Translations under genes and position numbers: made by a program
Assembly: GCA_963921825.1 (NCBI GenBank)
Contig: OY997591.1
Location: 34,555,825-34,619,824 of the forward strand
Source: Erodium maritimum
Lineage: Eukaryota; Streptophyta; Magnoliopsida; Geraniales; Geraniaceae
DNA length: 64,000 nt
Reading direction: 5' to 3'
Shown here: piece after piece, positions 48,011 to 57,796 of the stretch
Position numbering within the stretch: the first letter of the stretch is position 1
Layout of the letters: every line of letters begins with the position of its first letter
The notes under the pieces: generated by a model
Databases searched by the model: none
What the model was told of the DNA's origin: nothing
What the model saw: the letters and a program-made list of their open reading frames with translations, nothing else

Positions 48011-49420
48011 CTCTAAACTCATCATAAATGACCGTTAGAATTTTAACAATCGAACCAATAAAGAGCTGATCTTGGTATTGAATAAAAGAAATGCATATTT
48101 CATACTTTATCAATTTGATAAAGATGAACCTGATATTTATTATTTTTTGCATTAATATCTCGCAAGGATATTGACTGATACAAAATTCGAAAAAAAAAAA
48201 AGGAAAGATGGGAAGGAATCAAGAATATCCTGAAAGCAAGTTTGGGTAGAGAATGACCTCCTCTTCCAATGGAGGAAATTAAACCTCTTTACTTTATATG
48301 AAAGGTACAAGTAGTGATGGTGATCGGTAATTAAGAGTATAGTGACAGGGTAATTGATTAATAAACAAAAATATCTTGTTATAAACAAAAATATCTTTCC
48401 CTTGACTCCGACCTGAAAACTCTAGGAACCACGTTAATGGGACTCCCACTAGATTCCTATTTTAATTTTGGGAGAACCTTGGTATCTCTAGTGCATGCTA
48501 GTTGTCTCCACCAGCTGCCTCTGCCTCTGCCTCTGCTTTTTGGCTTTTTATTGTTAATTCCGAGGTCAAACATCACGAGCCTATATGCAGTTTGTTTACA
48601 ATAATATCTCAAAGTTGAGGGTATTTCTGTCATTCCGAATAGTGGTAGTAGGAAGTGTTTCCTAGGTGCATACGATGATGAGTCCAAGGTCTCTATTCTG
48701 TCGGTTGTTAGTTAGTCGGCCTGCAATATGCTGTGTAAGCAACTTCAATCGGAGATCCGTGTATTAGGGTCTTTCATCGGAGATCGGTTGTCCTCACCGA
48801 GTTATCTTTCTCAATCTTTCCCATCAACCCAAACTATCAGGTGTAGCAATCAAGTGTTCGATCGAAGAAAGAAAAAAACACTGTTAAACTAAGGGTGAGA
48901 TGAACGGCTGATGAGGAAGAACGCTTATGCCTAACACGACTCAACAACGTTTTCTATAGCGTCGGTTGGAAGGGAAAGAAGACAAAGCAGTGGAAGGTCG
49001 TCTGCACGAAGCTTGGTCTGCGAAGTGATGCCGAGAGCATTCCCAACGTCGAGTGTGAAAAACGGTTGCCATTCGAGGTTAGGCAAGAGCGCATGTGAGC
49101 GATGTGACACTCTTCTATCAAAAGGGACACCTCGTTCTTGTCCAATGACGTCAAAGCAGTTCACACAACCATTATCGTTGCCCTTAGTCGGAAACGTTTA
49201 AAGCTTTAGTTTATTCGTTTTAAATTTTAATTTCCTATTGTAGTTGTTACTTTGCTATTGTAGTTTAATGTAACCACTATTTGTTTGAATGAATGTTCTT
49301 TATAAAAAAAATTATGTTTCGAGCAACAATTATCTGTAGCGCTATCGACTCGTAAAATGAACATGCACCCACCCGTATCTTCGTCGGCGCAACCTAGACG
49401 CAACCCAAACGTCTCTTCCT
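48011..49420. other. Uninterpreted, AT-rich DNA
   Basis: Several short frames on the minus strand (around 48152-48388, 48457-48687 and 48931-49164) lack known motifs or supporting context. I see no gene, RNA or repeat I can name. Confidence 0.4.
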
Positions 49421-49915
49421 ATAAATAGTCTCATTCTTTTTTCGTTTATTCACACCTCTCATTTCCTATCCTCCTTCATTTCTCCACCTCCATTTATAGC
49501 TCAAAATAGGAACTCTACGATGCATAACAACGCCTTGGTCGGCAGTGGAAGAAACCCACCTTGTGCTGATATGACTTGAGTATGCGGAGGTCAGCGAAGA
49601 GTACTGGGTTAACATTTACTAACAATACCCGAGGACTGCCGATCCGAATATAAACCGACGGTCCTAAGCCCAACTTAAGGATCATTTGGTAAGAAAAACA
49701 AGAAGGTGAAGAGATTCGACGATATCTACCGACGCCGTGTCCAACAACGCCTTCCCAACACAACTGATCGGGAAATATTTGATACAACCTTTGTCGAGTA
49801 CCACATGATGTATCGTAATCAATTCAATAAATTATATTGATGGGATCTTCTCAAAGATGAAGCGAAGAGGCGTCTCAACATCGGAATAATTAAAGTCTTT
49901 AAAAATTCAATATTA
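49421..49915 (+). pseudogene. Possible decayed transposon ORF with SANT-like start
   Basis: A TATAAATAG box at 49422-49430 is followed about 90 bp on by an ATG (49519). One frame reads TPWSAVEETHLVLI, then LEYAEVSEEYWVNIY. A later frame reads FVEYHMMYRNQFNKLY, then WDLLKDEAKRRLNIG. This layout recalls the Myb/SANT-like ORF1 of plant PIF/Harbinger transposons (PW..EE, W...S, FW..I). It is broken by several stops and a frame change, and no terminal repeats were found, so the assignment is weak. Confidence 0.25.
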
Positions 49916-49950
49916 ACTTAACCTTGTAATTGTCTATGTAATGTCGTCTT

Positions 49951-52940
49951 TGTAAGAACCACTCCCGGTCAACGCCAGTCAAATCGGCAAAAAACAGGAA
50001 AATTTAAATTTTTTGGACAGACACTTAAATAAACCTAAATTTGACCCCGAGGGTCATACCGGACCTAAGCTGACCCCGATATCGATCAAAGTGAGTTCTG
50101 GGGGACTCGGGGCAACTTTCTGACCAATTTGGGAAATGTTGACTTTTTGCCGAAAAAGTCAACCGAGCGACGTTTTGGTCCGTTTGATGTGCGTTTTGGA
50201 TCCAAAAAGCTTAGCCGTCGTTACAGCGGTCTTAGTTGAGCCGTTTCCTTGTAGCCCGTGAAGTTTCGTAATTTCTTGGAAAATGGGCCCGTTCGGGGCC
50301 CGAGACGGCCGAATTTCGCGAATCTGATTGAAAAATATCTAGAAGATATCTCCCAAAAGGGGTGGGATCCACTTGCCACATGTCACACAAGTGGTGGTGT
50401 TAGGTTTTTTGAACAAAACAAGAGAATACTACATGGGGGGGGGGTTCGACCACTTATAGGAAAAAGGAAAAAAAGAAGAGAAAATAGAGAGAGAAAGAAG
50501 AGAGAAGAAGGAGAAAGAGAAAAAGGAGAAGAAGAGAAGAAAGGGGTAGAGTTTTTCGATCTCCTGACGATCAAACCAACGAATCGTTTCAACGATTGAG
50601 GAATCGAGGTCCGTCATCATTGCCTACGGTGAGAACCTATTCGATTTTCGTTTTAATATGTTTAAAAGTTAGGGTTTGGGTTGAAACGAGTAGGCTATGG
50701 ATGATTTGAGGTGTGGGGTTCGTTGGAGGCGTTTTGGAGCGAAAAATGTGCGATTTCCGGTGACCGGAGGCTTAGGGGAGCTCCGGCCACCGTGGGTGGT
50801 GGCTGGCCGGAGCTAGGACCGGCCACCATGGTGGTGAACCGGTCCAAAACCGATCCAGCCACCCACGGCTAAGGGTGGCCGGGTGGGGCCCACATGTCGG
50901 GTCTCAGGTTTTTCGTGTTCGGGTGGTTTAGGACGATCCCCAAGTCCTTAATCCACACCCGGAACGAATTTTGTAATTAAATTGTGAAAGTTGGAATTTC
51001 GGGTTTAGAAACTTTAAACGCGAATTAAACCGCTCGGAAGTCGGAAATTGATTCCGTCGATTGCATTGGAACCCTCGAATTATTCTAAGATCGTAGAAAC
51101 GAAAACGGGAATTTTCGTAGCCCCGGAAGGGCGTTTTCCAATCCCGAGCAGATTCGCTGAGCCGGGCGAATCGGGAAGTTTGGGAGTGATCGACATTGTC
51201 GGGGTTGAGTCTGGGAGTCAAATTCATTAAAATTCCACTTTGTCTGCAAACTTAAAAAGTGTTTTAATTGTGATCTTGTTAGATCGTGCCGAGGACCGCG
51301 GCAAGGGAAAGCTAGGCGAGTGATCGCGAGCACGCCGGAGCTTGGGCGTGGACTTTTGGGAAAGCATTACGAGGTAGGGAAAAGTAGCCGGATCTCGGCC
51401 TTGACTAGGGAAAGTTAACTGTAGAAATGCATGAGACACTTAGTAGTGTCGTAGGATAAGTAAGTTATCGAACACTAGAAATGCAGGCGACACCTAGTGG
51501 TGTCGTATGATACGAGAACATATAGAACAATAGAAAGGCATGTGACACTTAGTAGTGTCGTAGGATAAGTGAACTTATCGAACAATAGAAGTATTGGTGG
51601 CATTTGGTTGTGCCCGGAGGTTGTTTCAATTGTTGGTGTCTTGGGTGGCCATGAGTGCCCGTGGGGAGTTGAACCCGTATTTTTTACTGTTTGTGTGTCT
51701 TGGGTGGCCATGAGTGCCCGTGGGGAGTTGAACCCGTATTTTACTGATTGTGTGTCTTGGGTGGCCATGAGTGTCCGCGGGGAGTTGAACCCGTATTTTA
51801 CATTTTGTGTGTCTTGGGTGGCCATGAGTGCCCGTGGGGAGTTGAATCCGTAATTTTACTGTTTGTGTGTCGTGGGTGGCCAGGTGTGCCTTTGGGGCGT
51901 TAAACCCGTGTGTTACTGTTGGTGTGTCGTGGGTGGCTATGAGTGTCGTTGGGGTGTTGGACCCGTGTTTTACTGTTTGTGTGTCGTGGGTGGCCAGGTG
52001 TGCCTTTGGGGTGTTGAACCCGTGTGTTACTGTTTGGTGTGTCGTGGGTGGCCATGTGTGCCTGTGGGGTGTTAAACCTGCGTTGTCGCTTGTTGATGAA
52101 CTTTGGTTGTGATTGCCATTGCCTGAGGTTGGGGGCCCGTCTGACAATAAAGGGGTCCTGTGGTCACGCGCGTGGGGGTTGGCTAGCCTTCCGGGTTAAC
52201 CACCGGTAAAGTTGTGCATTCTTCGGCGATGAAGGGCGGCTCCCCTTCCAACCAGCTATCGGAAAAGGATTGCGTTATATATCGCTAACAGGTCGACCGC
52301 CTGGCCTGACAGAGATCGGGGGAAGTAGCGTGGGGCAGGCTCGAGCCCGACCGGTTAGCAACCGACACTGAGCAGTTGGAGTGCGATCCTTTGTGATCTT
52401 GTTTGCCGTGTGCGATCCTTTGTGATCTTGGGTGTTGTGTGGTTATTATTCGCATTTTGGGTTGAGGTCGTAACCGTTGTGTCGGGTCTACATTACACGT
52501 CCGGGTTTGAGTTGGTTGGGGAAAGTAACAGTTTTTGTGTGACAGTTGGGTTACTTGAGTTTGGGGATAGTAGTCCCCGATGTTTGGGTTGTTGTCGGTG
52601 TTTCCGGCATTTTCTACTAGTATGTCGTAGTCAGTCTGGTATCCGTGGTGGTGAGCGAACGCTCACCCCTAGCTGCTTTTCGTACAGGTACTGGTCGCGA
52701 GACGGACTAGGGGAGCTCTCGAAGCTTAAAGAGCTGGGAGCGGGAGTCCGGGTTTTTGGGAGTTTAGCGGCGTACGCTCTAGTTTTTGTCCGCTTGTTTT
52801 GGACGTGTTTTCAGTTGTAAAATATTATTTTGGTTAACTTAAGTGGAAATTTTAAGTGGTTTACTAAAATGTTTGAAAATTGTTTTACTGTTTCATCGTT
52901 CGCATTCCGGGTCCGCTTATACCGAATTCGGGGCGTGACA
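49951..52940 (+). repeat. Gypsy-2 5' LTR
   Basis: 2,990 bp from TGTAAGAACCACTCCCGG to GGGGCGTGACA. It shares blocks with the 22102 family: a block around the GACACTTAGTAGTGTCGTA motif and TAGCCGGATCTCGGCC (about 51370-51460), and the inverted repeat GTGAGCGAACGCTCAC (about 52650-52665). It includes the tandem repeat at 51630-52095. Confidence 0.85.
51630..52095 (+). repeat. LTR tandem repeat, about 57-bp units
   Basis: About eight units around GGTGGCCATGAGTGCCCGTG, then GAGTTGAACCCGTATTTTAC and TGTTTGTGTGTC. The 3' LTR has a longer array at about 59890-60475. The motif is the reverse of the GGGCACTCACGGCCACC motif in the 22102 family LTR. The open frames across it on both strands result from the repeat and are not genes. 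Confidence 0.85.
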
Positions 52941-52943
52941 GCT

Positions 52944-52955
52944 TGGTGTCAGAGC
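52944..52955 (+). other. Gypsy-2 primer-binding site
   Basis: TGGTGTCAGAGC, one base from the initiator Met tRNA match, three bases after the LTR. Confidence 0.85.
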
Positions 52956-53299
52956 TCGAGGTTTCACACCTCGGACTGGACGTCAATTAGGTGGGGAGAG
53001 TTGAGTCGTTAAAAGTCTCGTCGTGCGTTTGTGGGCAAGTCGGAAACCTCGTGTAGACCCGTAGTGACATGAGTCATGTTTGTTGTTGTGTGTATGTGCA
53101 GTATTGTTATTACTGGCATACTGGTTGTGTGTTGCTACGTGAAACATTTTTAAGCTGTCGCGACTCGACTCAGGGGCGCCCCTGTGGTCGAACGCGACGG
53201 TGCTGACATCAAGTGGGTACGATGCAGTTCGTGGACGCTTGGACCGGGTTGTAACTACTTGATGTCAAAAATGAGGTTTTATGATGAAAGGGAGAAAAG

Positions 53300-53510
53300 T
53301 TTTTAAATTGGTTGGCCCTTTGGGCGTGTGTGTAAATTTGTTGGCCCGGTGGGCGTGTTTTTAATTTGTTGGCCCGGTGGGCGTGTTTTAAAATTGGTTG
53401 GCCCTGTGGGCGTGTATTTAAATTTGTTGGCCCGGTGGGCGTATTTTGAAATTGGTTGGCCCGGTGGGCGTGTTTTGGTTTTGGTTGGCCTTGTCGGCTT
53501 GTGATTGAGG
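53300..53510 (+). repeat. Short tandem repeats in the gypsy-2 leader
   Basis: About six units of roughly 30-40 bp built on TTGGTTGGCCCGGTGGGCGTG. The equivalent motif occurs in the leader of the 22102 family. Confidence 0.75.
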
Positions 53511-53879
53511 TTGGATGACTCGAATTTGTCTGTGAATTGTTGTGCGTGTGATCTATAATTTTGGTGATCGAGCGTGTGTGACGCTTAAGGTTGGTTTTGG
53601 GGTTAAAAAGGGGGTAAAAATCGAGTCTGAAACGAATTTGGGTTTAGGGTTCCTGTCTTGTTCCACCGTCTTGATTGTGCAGTTTGAGTGTTGGTTTTAC
53701 GTGGCTGTGTTAATGATTGTGCTGGTTGTAGAGGCCGTAAGTTCGGTGTTAAAGGGTGAGGTCTTGGGTTCGAGACTTATCAATAACCTACGGTAATGAT
53801 ACAACGCCTCGGTGTGAGAGTCTCACCATGGAGAGGGATTAGGGTTGATGCGCCGCGGCGCCATGCGAACTAGGTTTCC

Positions 53880-54015
53880 CCTATGCGAACGGGTGTTCGG
53901 GGGTTCCCTCACGTGAACAGGTGGTTTGAGGTTTCCTTCATGTGAGTGGGTTATTCGAGGTTTCCCTCGCGTGAACGGATGGTTTGAGGTTTCCTTCACG
54001 TGAGTGGGTTATTTG
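53880..54015 (+). repeat. Short repeats of about 30-40 bp
   Basis: Units of the form GGTTTGAGGTTTCCTTCACG with TGAGTGGGTTATT lead into the 85-bp array that follows. Confidence 0.6.
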
Positions 54016-54440
54016 AGGTTTCCCTACGTGATCGGGTAATTGGGTTATTGAGGTTGTGAGCAATAGTGGTTTGCTGAGTTGAGAACATGATCCCCGTTTG
54101 AGGTTTCCCTACGTGATCGGGTAATTGGGTTATTGAGGTTGTGAGCAATAGTGGTTTGCTGAGTTGAGAACATGATCCCCGTTTGAGGTTTCCCTACGTG
54201 ATCGGGTAATTGGGGTATTGAGGTTGTGAGCAATAGTGGTTTGCTGAGTTGAGAACATGATCCCCGTTTGAGGTTTCCCTACGTGATCAGGTAATTGGGT
54301 ATTGAGGTTGTGAGCAATAGTGGCTTGCTGAGTTGAGAACATGATCCCCGTTTGAGGTTTCCCTACGTGATCGGGTAATTGGGGTATTGAGATTGTGAGA
54401 AATAGTGCTTTGCTGAGTTAAGAACATGATCCCCATTCGA
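54016..54440 (+). repeat. 85-bp minisatellite, about five units
   Basis: Unit landmarks GATCCCCGTTTGAGGTTTCC recur with the shared TCCCC at 54091, 54176, 54261, 54345 and 54430, a period of 84-85 bp. It sits between leader and protease, where gag would be expected. Confidence 0.9.
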
Positions 54441-54539
54441 GGTTTCCCTTACGTGAGCGAGTATTTGAGGTACTGATAGCGTGAGCAGTGTGACGTGTTG
54501 AGTATCAGGTTTGAGGTAGTGGTTTGCCCTGGTTAGATC

Positions 54540-54660
54540 GGTAAGTCATTAGTGCTTTACTAGTATGCCATAACCGAACGGGTGTCCGTGGAGGTGAGCA
54601 GAACGCTCATCCCCTTTACTACTTTTCCCGTAGGGGACGAGTAGCGAATACTGGTTTGGT
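54540..54660 (+). repeat. LTR-like fragment inside the gypsy-2 interior
   Basis: Contains TTACTAGTATGCC, GTCCGTGGAGGTGAGCAGAACGC and a GTAGGGGAC segment in the same order as 52613-52690 of the 5' LTR, at lower identity. It looks like a piece of a related LTR lying next to the protease region. Confidence 0.55.
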
Positions 54661-54699
54661 TGCGGAAAGTTATAAGTAAATGCATAGAGGATCGTGTGA

Positions 54700-57600
54700 G
54701 GGTTGTGCTATACCTTATCGGTGTGACTAATGGAGTGGTAGTTCGGTTTCTTATTTGGGCGCCATTTTTATTGGATACCGGGGCGTCACACTCGTTGGCT
54801 TCGTCAAGTTGTACGGAGATGTTGGGGCTGAATTTAGAGTCGTCGAGTCCACCCCTGCGTCGGGACACGCCGGTGGGTGGTGATGTGGTGTTGACTAGGG
54901 TCTGTCGTGCCTGCGAAGGTAGAGGAGCGAACTGATACAGGAGGTTCGAGAGAGGGCTCAAGAACCCTGATGCTGGATCGAGTCCGCACCCCGAGATTTC
55001 GGGTATGTTCGGATTTGGTGGGCACGACGGCGGTAGTGGAGCGAGGTCTTGGAGAGACTGCGAGAGTCCGTGAGGTTCGACAGTGACTGAGCTTGTGCGT
55101 GTATCCGTGGGAAGGATACTTACGAAATAACCGCCTTTGCGTGATCTTGGGAATGGATTGGCTGGTGAAGTACCGAGCCAATAACGACTGTTACGGGCGA
55201 CGAGTGACGGTGTCAACAGGCAGCACCAAAGTTTCGTGTATTCTGGGCAGTAGGAGCGGAGTCCTCCTATCGGCATTGTCCGTAGTGGAGGAAGTATCGG
55301 CCGTGCAGAGCCGAGAGTTACCGCGAGTGGTGTGCGAGTTCCCCGAGGTCTTTCCTGAGGAGTTGAGCGGGTTGCCCCCAGTTCGTGAGGTGGAGTTCGG
55401 GATTGACCTGATGCCGGGAACGGCAGCGATATCGATAGCGCCTTACAGGTTCGCGCCAGCAGAGTTGACCGAGCTGAAGCATCAGCTCGAGGAGTTTCGG
55501 GAGAAGGGGTTTATCCGGCCGAGCACATCGCCGTGGGGAGCGCCAGCACTCTTCGTGAAGAAGAAGAGTGGAGAGCTTCGGATGTGCATCAACTACCGGA
55601 AGCTGAACCGGTTTACGGTGAAGAACCGATACCCGATGCCGAGGATTAATGACTTGTTCGACCAGTTGAGAGGGTCGACCTGCTTCTCGAAGATCGATCT
55701 GCGATCCGGATATTACCAGTTGCGAGTCCGAGAGGGGGACGTCGCAAAGACTGCATTCCGGACACACTATGGGCATTACGAGTTCTTGGTGATGCCATTT
55801 GGATTGACGAACGCACCTGCAACGTTCATGGATCTGAATGAATAGTATATTCCGGCCGTTCTTAGATCAATTTGTGGTGGTGTTTGTAGACGACATCTTG
55901 ATCTACTCGCAGAACGAGGCGGCGCATGAGGAACATCTGAGGGCTGTTCTGACCCTGCTGCGCACACATCAGCTATGTGCAAACCGGGAGAAGTGCGAGT
56001 TTTGGCTCGCTGAGGTGAAATTCCTCGGTCACATTGTATTCCGTGACGGTATACTGTTCGATCCGGCGAAGATCGACGCGGTTTAGAAGTGGGCACGGCC
56101 CACGAGTGTCTTCGAGATCCGCAGCTTCTTGGGGTTGGCAGGCTATTATCGGCGGTTTATCCAGGACTTTGCGCATCTAGGCGCGCCTATGACCCTTTTT
56201 ACGCGCAAGGGAGTCGGGTTTGTGTGGACGGAGGATTGTGAGCATGCGTTCACGGAGCTGAAGGCTCGTCTGACTACCGCTCCAGTGTTGATGGTGCTAG
56301 AGCGAGGGGTCGGGTACGCGGTCTATTGTGACGCGTTCAGGGAAGGACTGGGCTGCGTGTTAATGCAGTTAGGTAAGGTGGTTGCCTACGGCTCCAGGTA
56401 GTTGAAGATGCACGAGCGCAACTATCCTACCCATGACCTGGAATTAGCAGCAGTAGTGTTCGCGCTGAAAGGCTGGCGGTATTATCTGTATGGCGAGAGA
56501 GTTCAGGTGTTCTCGGATCACAAGAGCCTTAAGTACATCTTGTCCCAACGAGACCTGAACATGGGCCAGTGGCGATATGTGGAACTACTTGAGGAGTACG
56601 ACTTTGAGCTACTCTACCATCCGGGTAAGGCGAATGTAATTGCCAACGCCTTGAGTGGGAAGTCGATGTCGTGTCCTGCTAGCATCTCAGTCCGGGAGTG
56701 GGACATGATGGGAGAGCTGGGCATGTTCGGGTTGGAGCTAGAAGAGGTTACCGGCGGCGTGGCCACGTGCTTCTTGGTGGCTCAGCCCACCCCTGCTTGG
56801 CCGGGTGATAGAGGCACAACCGGTGGATGTCGAGACGACAGAGATCCGAGAGAGAGTTGCCGGCGGTGTGACGCCGAGGGCTGGGATCGTCGTGCTAATT
56901 GGGAGTTACGGTATCGTGGAGGTTTGTTCGTATCGCGTGACGGTGGAGGCGACGAGCTGCGAGAGTCGCATTATTCGCGTCTGACAGTGCACGGGGGTAG
57001 CACTAAGAGGAGCGCGACATCAGGCGGCATATCTAGTGGAGCGGGATGCGGAGAGCGGTTGCAGAGTTAGTATCGCGGTGCCTCACTCGTCAGCAGGTGA
57101 GAGCCGAACGACAGCGTCCCGCTGGCTTATTGCAACCACTACGGGTTGCACAGTGAAAATGGGGGCACGTCACGATGGATTTCGTGAGCGGTTAGCCGAG
57201 TTCGCCTACAACAACAGCTTTTAGGCCAGTATCAGGCTGGCACCGTTCGAAGCGTTGTATGGTAGGCCATGTCGGTCGCCGTGTGCGGGGCGGAAGTGAG
57301 GAATGAGGGTTTACGGGGTCTATAATTGGGCCGAGAGACAACTGAGTCGGTCGTGCCGAAGCGTGAGCGGTTGAAGACGGCTCAGAGTCGGCAGGAGCTA
57401 TGCTGACAGACAACACGGACCTCTCGAGTCAGCAATCGGTGACCATGTATCCCTGGAGGTGAGTCCGACAGGTGGACTGGTGCGTTTCAATCGCGGCGGA
57501 GGCAGGTTAGCCCCGCGGTGTATCGAGCCTTTCAAGGTCTTGAGTAGAGTGGGCAGATGTCGAGGTAACGGATGATGTCTCATGTAAGGAGAAACCGGTT

Positions 57601-57745
57601 TGGGAAATGGATCCACGGGAGAAGGTCCTGCGCGGAAAGGTTATCCGCTTAGAACGGGTGCAGTGGCGGCACCACGAGGCTGAGTCGACTCGGGAGCGCA
57701 AGGACGAGGTTCGCGCGAAGTACCCCGATCTGTTCGACTCTTGAG
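54700..57745 (+). pseudogene. Gypsy-2 pol remains
   Basis: Protease (LLDTGASHSLASSS) lies near 54770-54810. Reverse transcriptase spans about 55370-56090 ([17 protein letters not shown], then [13 protein letters not shown]), RNase H about 56300-56670 ([16 protein letters not shown]), integrase about 56930-57250, and a chromodomain-like C-terminus about 57610-57745. It is close in sequence to the pol of the 22102 array. It is broken in many places (well over ten). Confidence 0.85.
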
Positions 57746-57780
57746 GTACGTGTGTTTTAAATTTCTCGGACGAAATTCCT

Positions 57781-57796
57781 TTAAGGGGGGGTAGAT
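57781..57796 (+). other. Gypsy-2 polypurine tract
   Basis: TTAAGGGGGGGTAGAT immediately before the 3' LTR at 57797. Nearly the same tract is used by the array at 22102. Confidence 0.85.

Noticed and set aside
51630-52095. CRISPR-like array
   Set aside because: Regular repeats without unique spacers, in plant LTR DNA; it is an ordinary LTR minisatellite.
51475-52147. Long repetitive frames on both strands in the gypsy-2 LTRs
   Set aside because: They arise from the 57-bp tandem repeat, whose length is a multiple of three; composition is that of a translated repeat.
54560-55276. 238-codon minus-strand frame opposite the gypsy-2 protease region
   Set aside because: Antisense to recognisable protease and reverse transcriptase sequence.
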